A DNA stretch of 64,000 bases, taken from Streptococcus pseudopneumoniae. GTDB taxonomy: Bacteria > Bacillota > Bacilli > Lactobacillales > Streptococcaceae. Made by a program: the position numbers and the translations under genes. The notes beneath the pieces were generated by a model that did not search any database, was not told the origin of the DNA, and saw only the letters and a program-made list of their open reading frames with translations. Numbering within the stretch: position 1 is the stretch's first letter; each line of letters opens with the position of its first letter. The stretch spans positions 1 to 64,000 of the forward strand of contig NZ_JUUZ01000026.1 in NCBI RefSeq assembly GCF_001074155.1, given 5' to 3'. Positions 7,775 through 16,878 of the stretch are shown here, piece after piece.

Positions 7775-9022
7775 TTAGTTACTTGCACCAGAAGTAGCAT
7801 CAGCAGCTCCGTGGCCACCATCACCATGTCCTCCAGCATCAGATGCACCAGAAGTAGCATCGGCATCTCCGTGACCTCCAGCAGCAGGAGCAAAAGGTCC
7901 GCTACCGCCTACCAAACGTTGACCAGTTTCTTTCAAGTACCAGTCAAGCCATGGTTGGAAGTTAAAGACAATTTCATTGATACCAGCATATGATCCATCA
8001 GGATAGTACATAGCTTGGTAGTTGTGAGTATTGATAACACCTGCAGGTGAACCAGGAACAATTGTACGTACGTATTCTTGGTTGCCATTGCGAAGCGTAC
8101 CAATAACCCACTCAACATTTTTCATACGTGCAGGTGGAAGTGATCCGTGAACTGTTGACATACGGCTACCAGATTGAGGTGGTACACGTTTCGCAAACAT
8201 TGTGTCAGGATCCTGGTGAGCATTGTTGTAGTAAAGGAATTGGTTGTTATCGTCAGCGTATGTTAGTTCAAAAGGCATAGCTTTCAAGAACATATCAATC
8301 TGGTTAACTGTCAAGATACCATGGTCAAGTTTAACATATGTATCACCTGAAACAGCACCTGTAATTTCTGCTACTTTTTCAACCCATTCTGGATCATCAG
8401 GGTCGACCTCTGTAATAGTTGTGGCAATTGGTTTTCCACAATCCAAGTCTTCTGGTTCAATTGGTTTTGGTTTTTTCAAATTAGATACGACTCCTACGTA
8501 TTTGACAAAGTTATCTAAGCAAGTTTCAAGGAATTTAACAGTTCCTTCATTAATAATATTTCCGTTTGCATCAAAAGCTTCTTTGGCTTTTCCAAGAAGG
8601 AATTCATTACCTGGTAATGTGTAGGCATTTACTCCTGGTGCATCAAGAATTTTACGAAGGTGAACTTGAGCACGTGAAGTACCTTGGTCATAGTATGACG
8701 CACCCACAATCATAACTGGTTTGTTTTCAAATGGATGAACTTCAAATGAAAGCCACTCAAGTACAGACTTAAGTGAAGCAGAAATAGTGTGGTTGTGCTC
8801 AGGAGTAGCAATAATCACACCATCAGCGCGAGTAATTTTGTTGTAAAGAAGGCGCAACTGGAAACTGTCATCCCATTTTTCGTCTTGGTTAAACATTGGA
8901 ACTTCATCGATTTCCAAAACTTCTAGTTCAAATTTAAATTTAAACTGACGGCGGATGAACTCCAAGAGTTTGCGGTTATATGATTGATCGTAGTTTGATC
9001 CAACAAGTCCAACAAATTTCAT
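7775..9022 (-). CDS. NAD(P)H-dependent FMN reductase with PAS-like domain and a flavinylation-motif tail
   Basis: A 415-residue cytoplasmic fusion protein. Residues about 1-180 are a flavodoxin-fold NADPH-dependent FMN reductase, paralogous to the next gene upstream in the operon. Residues about 215-365 resemble the PAS-like domain of DUF438/PAS_10 proteins (VRTIVPGSPAGVI, PDGSYAGINEIV region). The last ~35 residues are Gly/His/Ala-rich and contain DATSGAS twice (388-394 and 408-414), exactly the Dxx(S/T)GA(S/T) pattern that ApbE flavin transferases modify. apbE is the first gene of the same operon. I infer that the tail carries covalent FMN passing electrons from the reductase domain. A tail with GGHG repeats could also bind metal. 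Confidence 0.8.
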   Translation of the reverse strand: MKFVGLVGSNYDQSYNRKLLEFIRRQFKFKFELEVLEIDEVPMFNQDEKWDDSFQLRLLYNKITRADGVIIATPEHNHTISASLKSVLEWLSFEVHPFENKPVMIVGASYYDQGTSRAQVHLRKILDAPGVNAYTLPGNEFLLGKAKEAFDANGNIINEGTVKFLETCLDNFVKYVGVVSNLKKPKPIEPEDLDCGKPIATTITEVDPDDPEWVEKVAEITGAVSGDTYVKLDHGILTVNQIDMFLKAMPFELTYADDNNQFLYYNNAHQDPDTMFAKRVPPQSGSRMSTVHGSLPPARMKNVEWVIGTLRNGNQEYVRTIVPGSPAGVINTHNYQAMYYPDGSYAGINEIVFNFQPWLDWYLKETGQRLVGGSGPFAPAAGGHGDADATSGASDAGGHGDGGHGAADATSGASN

Positions 9023-9039
9023 TCTTTCGATCTCCTATC

Positions 9040-9645
9040 TTACAAATTTTCCCAGTCAAAGTCTTCAGCATCTTTGCGAAGAAGCTCTTGTGCGTTACGC
9101 AATTTCTCAGTAACTTTAACAAAGACACGGAAGTCATCAAAGATGGCATCCAATTTCTTGATGACATCAAGATCTACCAAGTCACCATTTTGATCAAATG
9201 CTTGAAGAGAATGTGAAAGCAAGAATTCATCTGGGAGAACATTTGCTTTGATTTCAGGAGCATTAAGAATTTGACGAAGTTGCAATTGAGCACGTGATGA
9301 ACCGAGTGTACCATATGAAGCACCTGTAATCATGACAGGTTTGTTCAAAAGCGGGAATACACCATATGAAATCCAAGCAAGAGCGCTCATAAGAACAGCC
9401 GGGATTGAGTGGTCGTATTCTGGAGTACCTATAATAACTCCATCAGCAGCTTCGATTTTAGCAGCGATTTCCGTAGCTTCAGCTGGGATTTGTTTGTCAG
9501 CTGGTTTGTTAAATACAGGTAGATCTTTAATTTCTACCAATTCGATTTCTGCTTTATCAGCAAAGTGTTTCTGCATGTATTGAAGCAGTTGGCGGTTTGT
9601 GGAACGTTTTGAGTTAGTTCCTACAATAGCAATAAGTTTAAGCAT
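9040..9645 (-). CDS. NAD(P)H-dependent FMN reductase family protein
   Basis: A 201-residue flavodoxin-fold oxidoreductase. The N-terminus (LIAIVGTNSKRSTNRQLL) is the FMN phosphate-binding loop and the middle segment GVIIGTPEYDHSIPAVLMSAL is the family's second signature. It aligns along its length with the N-terminal domain of the downstream reductase, so the pair arose by duplication. ATG at 9645 is chosen because it follows GAAAGGAAAG; an in-frame ATG at 9669 would add eight residues lying over that site. It lies between apbE and the larger reductase, with gaps of 34 and 17 bases. It probably supplies or re-oxidises reduced flavin; the partner is unknown. Confidence 0.85.
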   Translation of the reverse strand: MLKLIAIVGTNSKRSTNRQLLQYMQKHFADKAEIELVEIKDLPVFNKPADKQIPAEATEIAAKIEAADGVIIGTPEYDHSIPAVLMSALAWISYGVFPLLNKPVMITGASYGTLGSSRAQLQLRQILNAPEIKANVLPDEFLLSHSLQAFDQNGDLVDLDVIKKLDAIFDDFRVFVKVTEKLRNAQELLRKDAEDFDWENL

Positions 9646-9679
9646 GGGCTTTCCTTTCTCTTTTTGCATTATTAATGAT

Positions 9680-10618
9680 TTATCGTTGGATACCAGATGA
9701 ACAAGCTAAGCGTCCATCTTTGTCAATGAGGATAGCTTCGATACCATCAATATTTTCGACTTGCCACATAATAGAGGCGCTGCGTTCTCCAAATAATCGT
9801 GTGGTCCATATCTCGCCGTCAACAGAGCGGTCAGATATTATGGTTAAACTAGCTAAATCCGTTTCAATAGGATAGCCTGTTTCACTATCGAAAATGTGAT
9901 GATAATCCTTGCCATTGATTGCAAGATGCCGTTCATAAATCCCAGATGTAACCACTGATTTTCCAGTAATAGACAAGGTTATCAGGTGATTACCGCGTGG
10001 ATTATTTGGATCTTGAATGCCGATTTGCCACGGACGTCCATCTTTTGATTGATTGTTCCCAATTGTGAGGATGTTTCCTCCAAGATTGATAAGAGCAGAA
10101 GTGACGCCGTTTTCTTTTAAGAAAGCTGCAACCTTATCTGCACTGTACCCCTTTGCTAAACACCCTAAGTCAATTTTCATTCCTTTTTTTTCTAGGAAAA
10201 CCGTAGAATTGACTGAATCGAGTTTAATAAAATGAGGGTCTATTAGTGGTAAGACTGAAGCAATTTCTTCAGGGCTTGCAACCTTTGCATCGGAAAAACC
10301 GATACGCCAGGTTTGAACCAAAGGTCCTATACTAATATTGAGATGACTTTTAGGTGCTAGACTGTGTTCTAGACCTAATGAAATCAGCTCAAACAAATCA
10401 GGGTGGACTTTAACTGGAGCGATACCTGCCTGATAGTTAATTTCCATTAATTCAGATTCAGTACTGTTAGCATTGAAGCGGAATTCAAGTTCCTTGAGCA
10501 AATCAAAAGCTTGACGGAGAAGATTATCGGCTTGTTCATGTACTAAGGAAATAGTAATCGTAGTTCCCATTAATCGCTCAGATGATGAACTAAGAGGCAA
10601 AGAATCAACTCCCTTCAT
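9680..10618 (-). CDS. apbE: FAD:protein FMN transferase (ApbE family)
   Basis: A 312-residue flavin transferase that splits FAD and attaches FMN through a phosphoester bond to Ser/Thr in target proteins, with Mg2+. Family motifs are present: KGYSAD (156-161), the GG at 180-181, TGKSVVTSGIYER (218-230), HHIFDSETGYP (240-250) and the VDGEIWTTRLFGE block (266-278). No lipobox or signal peptide is visible, so it should act in the cytoplasm, unlike many ApbE proteins. First gene of a three-gene minus-strand operon with two FMN reductases, one of which carries candidate target motifs. The start is uncertain: the ribosome site before 10618 is weak. Confidence 0.9.
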   Translation of the reverse strand: MKGVDSLPLSSSSERLMGTTITISLVHEQADNLLRQAFDLLKELEFRFNANSTESELMEINYQAGIAPVKVHPDLFELISLGLEHSLAPKSHLNISIGPLVQTWRIGFSDAKVASPEEIASVLPLIDPHFIKLDSVNSTVFLEKKGMKIDLGCLAKGYSADKVAAFLKENGVTSALINLGGNILTIGNNQSKDGRPWQIGIQDPNNPRGNHLITLSITGKSVVTSGIYERHLAINGKDYHHIFDSETGYPIETDLASLTIISDRSVDGEIWTTRLFGERSASIMWQVENIDGIEAILIDKDGRLACSSGIQR

Positions 10619-10851
10619 ATCACTCGGAAATAGCTACAAATCTTGAATGAATAAGAAATTTAAAATTTATAATTTATTTCCATATAAATAGAATATCATA
10701 AAGTCAGCGTTTTCACAAATCATTTTTTACAAAAAGTCAAGAAATATGCTTAAAAAATTAAAAACAGCTCCAAATCAATAAGAACACTTTGAAAACAAAT
10801 TGATATATCTTTCAAAAACTTTCTTAAATAACATCAAACGGGTTAAAAGTC
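10619..10851. other. AT-rich divergent intergenic region between apbE and nox
   Basis: About 300 bases separate apbE and nox (10619-10918). The nox promoter and a cre site occupy the right end. The rest is very AT-rich (many A and T tracts) and must contain the apbE operon promoter, but I cannot choose one among several weak candidates. No open reading frame or clear hairpin is seen. Confidence 0.5.
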
Positions 10852-10880
10852 TTGAAAACGTTCACAGATAATGGTATACT
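10852..10880 (+). promoter_or_regulatory. nox promoter with overlapping cre (CcpA) site
   Basis: TTGAAA (10852-10857), 17-base spacer, TGG-TATACT (-10 at 10875-10880). TGAAAACGTTCACA at 10853-10866 matches the cre consensus TGWAANCGNTNWCA at every defined position and overlaps the -35 box. Position predicts repression by CcpA when preferred sugars are used. Confidence 0.75.
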
Positions 10881-10918
10881 TGAGAGGTAAATAAAAAAAT
10901 AAAGGTAGGATTTATCTT

Positions 10919-12298
10919 ATGAGTAAAATCGTAGTCGTGGGTGCTAACCACGCTGGAACTGCATGTATCAACACTATGTTGGACAACTTTGGAAACGAAA
11001 ACGAAATCGTTGTATTTGACCAAAACTCAAACATTTCATTCCTTGGATGTGGAATGGCTCTTTGGATTGGTGAACAAATCGACGGCGCTGAAGGATTGTT
11101 CTACTCTGATAAAGAAAAATTGGAAGCAAAAGGTGCTAAAGTTTATATGAACTCACCAGTTCTTTCAATTGACTATGATAATAAAGTTGTTACTGCAGAA
11201 GTTGACGGTAAAGAGCACAAAGAATCATATGACAAATTGATTTTTGCTACTGGTTCAACTCCAATCTTGCCACCGATCGAAGGCGTTGAAATCGTTAAAG
11301 GTAACCGTGAGTTCAAAGCAACTCTTGAAAACGTACAATTCGTTAAATTGTACCAAAACGCAGAAGAAGTTATCAACAAACTTGCTGACAAGAGCAAGCA
11401 CCTTGAGCGTATCGCTGTTGTAGGTGGTGGTTACATTGGTGTTGAGCTTGCTGAAGCTTTCGAACGTCTTGGAAAAGAAGTTGTACTTGTTGATATCGTT
11501 GACACTGTATTGAACGGATACTATGACAAAGACTTCACACAAATGATGGCTAAAAACTTGGAAGACCACAACATCCGTTTGGCACTTGGTCAAACTGTTA
11601 AAGCTATCGAAGGTGAAGGAAAAGTTGAACGCTTGATCACTGACAAAGAAACATTTGATGTGGATATGGTTATTCTTGCAGTTGGTTTCCGTCCAAACAC
11701 TGCACTTGCTGATGGTAAGATCGAACTCTTCCGTAACGGTGCTTTCCTTGTTGACAAGAAACAAGAAACATCTATCCCAGGTGTATATGCTGTTGGTGAC
11801 TGTGCGACTGTTTATGACAACGCTCGTAAAGACACTAGCTACATCGCTCTTGCATCAAACGCGGTACGTACTGGTATCGTAGGTGCTTATAACGCTTGCG
11901 GACATGAGCTTGAAGGAATCGGTGTTCAAGGATCAAACGGTATCTCAATCTATGGTCTTCACATGGTTTCAACTGGTTTGACACTTGAAAAAGCAAAAGC
12001 TGCAGGTTACAACGCAACTGAAACTGGATTTAACGACCTTCAAAAACCAGAATTTATGAAGCATGATAACTATGAAGTAGCTATCAAGATCGTCTTTGAT
12101 AAAGACAGCCGTGAAATCCTTGGTGCTCAAATGGTATCTCGTGATTCAGCAATTAGCATGGGAATTCACATGTTCTCACTTGCAATTCAAGAACACGTTA
12201 CAATTGATAAATTAGCATTGACAGACCTATTCTTCTTGCCACACTTCAATAAACCATACAACTACATCACAATGGCTGCACTTACAGCAGAAAAATAA
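10919..12298 (+). CDS. nox: NADH oxidase, water-forming
   Basis: A 459-residue flavoprotein that reduces O2 to water with NADH, regenerating NAD+ in a fermenting aerotolerant cell. Visible are the FAD-binding GxGxxG-type start with H11 ([10 protein letters not shown]), the single redox cysteine C44 in [11 protein letters not shown], the NAD-binding [19 protein letters not shown] segment (about 161-179), and the second FAD motif [11 protein letters not shown] (about 287-297). Length is typical. Strong promoter with a cre site, own terminator. It is divergent from the apbE/FMN-reductase operon, grouping flavin redox functions. Confidence 0.95.
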   Translation: MSKIVVVGANHAGTACINTMLDNFGNENEIVVFDQNSNISFLGCGMALWIGEQIDGAEGLFYSDKEKLEAKGAKVYMNSPVLSIDYDNKVVTAEVDGKEHKESYDKLIFATGSTPILPPIEGVEIVKGNREFKATLENVQFVKLYQNAEEVINKLADKSKHLERIAVVGGGYIGVELAEAFERLGKEVVLVDIVDTVLNGYYDKDFTQMMAKNLEDHNIRLALGQTVKAIEGEGKVERLITDKETFDVDMVILAVGFRPNTALADGKIELFRNGAFLVDKKQETSIPGVYAVGDCATVYDNARKDTSYIALASNAVRTGIVGAYNACGHELEGIGVQGSNGISIYGLHMVSTGLTLEKAKAAGYNATETGFNDLQKPEFMKHDNYEVAIKIVFDKDSREILGAQMVSRDSAISMGIHMFSLAIQEHVTIDKLALTDLFFLPHFNKPYNYITMAALTAEK

Positions 12299-12313
12299 TT
12301 GATGATATGTCAA

Positions 12314-12351
12314 TAAAAAAAGTAACTTCAACTATTGAAGTTACTTTTTTA
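12314..12351. terminator. bidirectional terminator between nox and yitT
   Basis: AAAAAAGTAACTTCAA, a short loop, TTGAAGTTACTTTTTT: perfect long stem with A/T flanks serving both convergent genes. Confidence 0.9.
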
Positions 12352-12359
12352 TTTTAAGG

Positions 12360-13220
12360 TTAAGAAACCTCGTCTCTTGCTGGGAAAGTAAAACCTTCTC
12401 CAAGGATTTCGTGAGCTTCCGTGATAGTGATAAAGGCCATCGGATCAACTGTATGAATCATTTCTTTCATCTTGACAATTTCATTTCTTGCGACAATACA
12501 GTAAATAATCTTTAAGTCCTTTTGGCTATAGTAACCTTGCCCTGAGATAAAGGTAACACCACGACCGAGTTCTTCGTTAATTTTATCGGCTAATTTCATC
12601 GGTTTTTGAGTGATAATCATAAATCCTTTTCCAGCATATCCACCCTCACCGATTAGGTCAATAACTCTTGAAACGATGAAGTCAAATAAGAGAGTATAGG
12701 TTACAAGACGTAGGTCTTGGAAGATGATTAAAATCAACATCAGAATTAGAAAATCAAGTCCAAAAAGTAATTTACCGACAGAAATATTGGTGTATTTATT
12801 AAGGATACGAGCGACAATATCGGTTCCACCAGTTGTTCCACCCGCGTTGAAAATAACTCCGAGTCCAACACCTAGGAGGACACCAGCTACTAGAGCGACA
12901 ACAACCAAATCACCTTCAAGGTTAAACTGAAGAGGAATCTTCTCAAAGATAGCTAACCAGACGGAGACGGCAATGGTTCCAAGTAGACTGGAATATAGTG
13001 ATCTTAATCCAAATATTTTCCAAGCTAGTAGGAAGAGAGGGATATTAATCAAGATATTCATCAGCGAAATAGGGATATTAAAGAGGTAATACGTAATCAA
13101 GGTTATCCCTGTTGCTCCACCTTCAAACAAGTGATGTGGTACAACAAAATAAGTAAGTCCGAAGGCGAAGATAGCAGCTCCGAATATAATAGTTATAGTT
13201 GATTTAAAATGCCGTAGCAT
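12360..13220 (-). CDS. YitT family membrane protein (DUF161/DUF2179)
   Basis: A 286-residue membrane protein. Five to six hydrophobic helices fill about residues 8-195, including the GGTTGGTDIVARILNKYTN signature (about 127-145). A soluble C-terminal DUF2179 domain follows (about 200-280; GYYSQKDLKIIYCIVARNE), a ferredoxin-like fold thought to bind small ligands. The molecular function is not established for the family. Convergent with nox and separated from rqcH upstream by about 62 bases; co-transcription with rqcH is possible. Confidence 0.85.
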   Translation of the reverse strand: MLRHFKSTITIIFGAAIFAFGLTYFVVPHHLFEGGATGITLITYYLFNIPISLMNILINIPLFLLAWKIFGLRSLYSSLLGTIAVSVWLAIFEKIPLQFNLEGDLVVVALVAGVLLGVGLGVIFNAGGTTGGTDIVARILNKYTNISVGKLLFGLDFLILMLILIIFQDLRLVTYTLLFDFIVSRVIDLIGEGGYAGKGFMIITQKPMKLADKINEELGRGVTFISGQGYYSQKDLKIIYCIVARNEIVKMKEMIHTVDPMAFITITEAHEILGEGFTFPARDEVS

Positions 13221-13282
13221 TGAGCTCCCCTCCTATTTTTTTGTAAAAGTGAAGTAATAATATTTTTTAAATAAGACTGATA

Positions 13283-14935
13283 TTACAACTTCATGGATTC
13301 AATTTTCTCGGAATCAGGTGTAACACGAAGAGTTTTTTGACCGGTATAGGTAACAAAACCAGGTTTTCCACCAGTCGGTTTGTTCAATTTTTTTACCTCA
13401 ATCATGTCAACTTGTACGAGATTTGAGAGACGTCCTTTCGAATAGTAGGCTGCCAGTTCTGCAGCATCCGTCTTGACTTCGTCAGAAGGATTGAGGTTTC
13501 CTGAGATGACCACGTGGCTTCCTGGGATATCCTTAGCATGGAACCAAAGTTCCTCTTTGCGTGCAATCTTAAAGGTTAATTCCTCGTTTTGAAGATTGTT
13601 TCGTCCAACGAGAATAATGGTTTTACCATCGCTAGCCAGATATTTTTCTGGCTTTTTACGCTTTTGAATTTTCTCGCGTTGGCGTCTTCTGATAAAGCCT
13701 GTTTGAATTAATTCTTCACGAATTTCAGCAATTTCATCTAGTCCAGCTTGGTTGAGGACTGTTTCGACGCTTTCCAGATAAAGAATGGTAGCCTTGGTTT
13801 CTTCAATTAGATCAGTCAGGTATTTGACAGCCTCTTTTAACTTCTGATAACGTTTGAAGTATTTTTGAGCATTTTGGTTTGGTGTTAAAGCCTTATCAAG
13901 TGCAATTGTGATAGGCTGATTGGTGTAGTAGTTATCTAAGATGACTTGGTCTTGGTCGTTTGGAACTTGATGAAGGAAAGTCGTTAGTAACTCGCCTTTT
14001 TGACGGAATTCTTCAGCGTTTTCGGTAGCTTGAAGTTCTTTTTCTTGTTTCTTCAGTTTTTGGCGATTTTTTTGTAGTTCATTTTCAACACGACGAATGA
14101 GTTCACTAGCCTGCTGTTTGACACGATCACGTTCTGCCTTATCTTTGTAAAAGGTATCAAGTAATTGAGAAAGGCTTGAGAAATGCTGGTTAATACAATT
14201 AGAAAAAGGCACGCAAGAAAAAGACTTATCCGTTAAGCAAGGTTTAGTTTCTTGTTTAAAAAAGTTACGGAAATTAGACAGCCTATCATCAGTTAATAAA
14301 TTTTCTAATTCATATGCCGTATCACGGCCTAAACCTTGGAAGAGGCCTTGAAGATTTTTAGCTGTTAGTTCTTGCGTTTGGAGAATTTCAAAGAGTTTTT
14401 CATCCTTGATGGTAAAAGGATTCAGAGTCTTTGTACTAGGAGGAGCTATATAGGTAGCACCAGGCAGGAGTGTTCGGTAACTATTTTGTGAAAAGCCAAT
14501 ATGCTTTATAACTTCAAGAATCTTGTGGTTACTTTTATCTACAAGGAGAATATTACTATGTTTACCCATAATCTCGATTATGAGGGTGGCTTGAATATCG
14601 TCTCCGATCTCATTTTTGTTAGAAACAGTGATTTCAACGATTCGATCGTTTTCAATCTGCTCAATAGACTCGATAACAGCACCCTGTATATATTTCCTCA
14701 AAACCATGATAAAGGTAGAAGGTTGAGCAGGGTTTTCAAAGGTCGTTTCTGTCAACTGGATGCGTCCAAAAACAGGGTGAGCAGAAAGGAGCAGACGATG
14801 ACTTTGGCGATTGCTACGGATTTGTAAGACCAATTCTTGGTCAAAGGGTTGATTAATTTTTTGAATGCGACCGTTTAGTAGTTCAGCTCGCAATTCCTCA
14901 ACCATGTGGTGTAAAAAAAATCCATCAAATGACAT
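13283..14935 (-). CDS. rqcH: Rqc2 homologue RqcH / fibronectin-binding protein (NFACT family, PavA)
   Basis: A 550-residue NFACT protein. The N-terminal NFACT-N domain starts MSFDGFFLHHMVEELRAEL, a long charged coiled coil occupies about residues 265-440, and the NFACT-R domain with the DIPGSHVVI signature is near 475. In Bacillus, RqcH binds stalled 50S-peptidyl-tRNA and adds alanine tails for degradation. In pneumococcus the orthologue PavA was first described as a surface fibronectin-binding adherence factor. ATG at 14935 follows AAGGAGAG; an in-frame ATG at 14962 lies upstream of that site. Divergent from ybeY, the same neighbourhood as in pneumococcus. Confidence 0.93.
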   Translation of the reverse strand: MSFDGFFLHHMVEELRAELLNGRIQKINQPFDQELVLQIRSNRQSHRLLLSAHPVFGRIQLTETTFENPAQPSTFIMVLRKYIQGAVIESIEQIENDRIVEITVSNKNEIGDDIQATLIIEIMGKHSNILLVDKSNHKILEVIKHIGFSQNSYRTLLPGATYIAPPSTKTLNPFTIKDEKLFEILQTQELTAKNLQGLFQGLGRDTAYELENLLTDDRLSNFRNFFKQETKPCLTDKSFSCVPFSNCINQHFSSLSQLLDTFYKDKAERDRVKQQASELIRRVENELQKNRQKLKKQEKELQATENAEEFRQKGELLTTFLHQVPNDQDQVILDNYYTNQPITIALDKALTPNQNAQKYFKRYQKLKEAVKYLTDLIEETKATILYLESVETVLNQAGLDEIAEIREELIQTGFIRRRQREKIQKRKKPEKYLASDGKTIILVGRNNLQNEELTFKIARKEELWFHAKDIPGSHVVISGNLNPSDEVKTDAAELAAYYSKGRLSNLVQVDMIEVKKLNKPTGGKPGFVTYTGQKTLRVTPDSEKIESMKL

Positions 14936-15004
14936 GGTTCTCTCCTTATGAATGTATTCCATAGTATTATATCAAAAAGGTAGAATAAAATCATAGAAAT
15001 ATGG

Positions 15005-15010
15005 TATAAT
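15005..15010 (+). promoter_or_regulatory. extended -10 promoter of the ybeY-dgkA-era-mutM-coaE run
   Basis: TGG-TATAAT with no convincing -35, 30 bases before the ybeY start. A minus-strand TATAAT at 14966-14971 faces the other way and may serve rqcH. Confidence 0.55.
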
Positions 15011-15039
15011 AAAGCCAAGTAAAGAGAATCGAGAAGCAC

Positions 15040-15537
15040 ATGTATATTGAAATGGTAGATGAAACTGGTCAGGTTTCTGAAGAAATTTTAAAGCAAACAC
15101 AAGAAATTTTGGAATTTGCTGCTAAAAAAATTGGAAAAGAAGACAAGGAGATGGCAGTCACTTTTGTGACCAATGAACGCAGTCATGAACTCAATTTAGA
15201 GTTTCGTGATACTGATCGTCCAACAGACGTTATTAGCCTTGAATACAAACCTGAATTAGAGATTACCTTTAACGAAGAAGATTTGGCAGAAGATCCTGAC
15301 TTAGCAGAAATGATGTCAGAATTTGATTCTTATATCGGCGAGTTATTCATTTCAATTGATAAAGCGCATGAGCAAGCTGAAGAATACGGTCATAGTTTCG
15401 AACGTGAAATGGGCTTCTTAGCTGTGCACGGTTTTTTACACATAAACGGTTATGATCACTACACTCCGGAAGAAGAAGCGGAGATGTTCGGTTTACAAGA
15501 AGAAATTTTAACAGCCTATGGACTCACAAGACAATAA
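15040..15537 (+). CDS. ybeY: endoribonuclease YbeY (16S rRNA maturation)
   Basis: A 165-residue zinc-dependent endoribonuclease. The defining H-x3-H-x5-H motif is complete at H130, H134 and H140 ([11 protein letters not shown]). The family acts in 16S rRNA 3'-end maturation and ribosome quality control. It overlaps the next gene dgkA by 20 bases, implying translational coupling. The ybeY-dgkA-era order is widely conserved in Firmicutes and ties the operon to ribosome assembly. Confidence 0.95.
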   Translation: MYIEMVDETGQVSEEILKQTQEILEFAAKKIGKEDKEMAVTFVTNERSHELNLEFRDTDRPTDVISLEYKPELEITFNEEDLAEDPDLAEMMSEFDSYIGELFISIDKAHEQAEEYGHSFEREMGFLAVHGFLHINGYDHYTPEEEAEMFGLQEEILTAYGLTRQ

Positions 15538-15913
15538 ACGAAAATGGAAGAATCGCGACTTGCTCTCAAGTTTAGATTTTGCCCTGACAGGTATTTTTAC
15601 TGCCATAAAAGAAGAGCGTAATATGAGAAAGCATGCAGTGACTTCTCTCTTAGTTCTACTTGCAGGCATTGTTTTTCAAGTTTCCAGAATTGAATGGCTC
15701 TTTCTCCTATTAAGCATTTTTTTAGTAATTGCTTTTGAGATTTTGAATTCTGCTATTGAAAATGTAGTGGATTTGGCTAGCCATTATCACTTCGATATGC
15801 TTGCAAAGAAGGCTAAAGACATGGCTGCAGGTGCAGTTCTTGTTGTGTCTTTATTTGCTGCAGTGACTGGACTTATCATTTTCATCCCTAGGATTTGGGA
15901 TTTGCTATTTTAA
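15518..15913 (+). CDS. dgkA: undecaprenol/diacylglycerol kinase family protein
   Basis: A 131-residue membrane kinase with three transmembrane helices (about 35-53, 55-75, 98-125). The family signature [15 protein letters not shown] (about 70-84) contains the catalytic glutamates. Gram-positive members phosphorylate undecaprenol, recycling the lipid carrier for cell-wall synthesis; streptococcal relatives are linked to acid tolerance. Start ATG at 15518 lies inside the 3' end of ybeY. era begins 17 bases after its stop. Confidence 0.92.
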   Translation: MDSQDNKRKWKNRDLLSSLDFALTGIFTAIKEERNMRKHAVTSLLVLLAGIVFQVSRIEWLFLLLSIFLVIAFEILNSAIENVVDLASHYHFDMLAKKAKDMAAGAVLVVSLFAAVTGLIIFIPRIWDLLF

Positions 15914-15930
15914 ACATTATAGAGGTAACT

Positions 15931-16830
15931 ATGACATTTAAATCAGGCTTTGTAGCCATTTTAGGACGTCCCAATGTTGGGAAGTCAACTTTTTTGAATC
16001 ATGTCATGGGGCAAAAAATTGCCATCATGAGTGACAAGGCGCAGACAACGCGCAACAAGATTATGGGAATCTACACGACCGATAAGGAACAGATTGTCTT
16101 TATCGATACGCCGGGAATTCACAAACCTAAGACAGCTCTTGGAGATTTCATGGTAGAGTCAGCCTATAGCACTCTTCGTGAAGTCGATACCGTTCTCTTT
16201 ATGGTTCCTGCTGATGAACCACGTGGGAAGGGTGACGATATGATTATCGAACGACTCAAGGCTGCTAAGGTTCCTGTGATTCTCGTGGTAAACAAGATTG
16301 ACAAGGTGCACCCAGACCAACTTTTGGCTCAGATCGATGACTTCCGTAATCAGATGGACTTTAAGGAAATTGTACCGATTTCAGCTCTACAAGGAAATAA
16401 TATTTCGCGTTTGATCGATATTTTGAGCGAAAACTTAGAAGAAGGTTTCCAATATTTCCCGTCAGATCAAATCACAGATCACCCAGAGCGTTTCCTAGTA
16501 TCAGAGATGATTCGTGAAAAAGTTTTACACTTAACGCGTGAGGAAATTCCACACTCAGTTGCAGTAGTGGTTGATTCTATGAAACGAGATGAGGAAACCG
16601 ATAAAGTTCATATTCGAGCAACCATTATGGTCGAGCGTGATAGCCAAAAAGGGATTATCATCGGTAAAGGTGGTGCTATGCTCAAGAAAATTGGTACCAT
16701 GGCTCGTAAAGATATCGAACTCATGCTAGGAGACAAGGTCTTCCTAGAAACATGGGTCAAGGTTAAGAAAAATTGGCGCGATAAGAAATTAGATCTTGCT
16801 GATTTTGGTTACAACGAAAAAGAATATTAA
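15931..16830 (+). CDS. era: GTPase Era
   Basis: A 299-residue GTPase with P-loop GRPNVGKS (12-19), [12 protein letters not shown] (about 122-125) and a C-terminal KH domain containing [15 protein letters not shown]. It binds the 3' end of 16S rRNA and is needed for 30S assembly. ATG at 15931 follows AGAGGTAAC; an in-frame ATG inside dgkA is not used by the family. It forms a chain with ybeY and dgkA. Confidence 0.97.
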   Translation: MTFKSGFVAILGRPNVGKSTFLNHVMGQKIAIMSDKAQTTRNKIMGIYTTDKEQIVFIDTPGIHKPKTALGDFMVESAYSTLREVDTVLFMVPADEPRGKGDDMIIERLKAAKVPVILVVNKIDKVHPDQLLAQIDDFRNQMDFKEIVPISALQGNNISRLIDILSENLEEGFQYFPSDQITDHPERFLVSEMIREKVLHLTREEIPHSVAVVVDSMKRDEETDKVHIRATIMVERDSQKGIIIGKGGAMLKKIGTMARKDIELMLGDKVFLETWVKVKKNWRDKKLDLADFGYNEKEY

Positions 16831-16878
16831 GAAGAGGTGGGCAGTAGCCTGCTTCTTGTTTTTAGAAAAGGAGGAGCT

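Noticed and set aside
8244..8624. Plus-strand open frame of 126 codons inside the larger FMN reductase
   Set aside because: Shadow of a clearly coding minus-strand domain, no ribosome site.
11255..11764. Minus-strand open frame of 169 codons inside nox
   Set aside because: Antisense shadow of a strongly biased coding sequence; Phe/Asn/Val-rich composition and no start signal.
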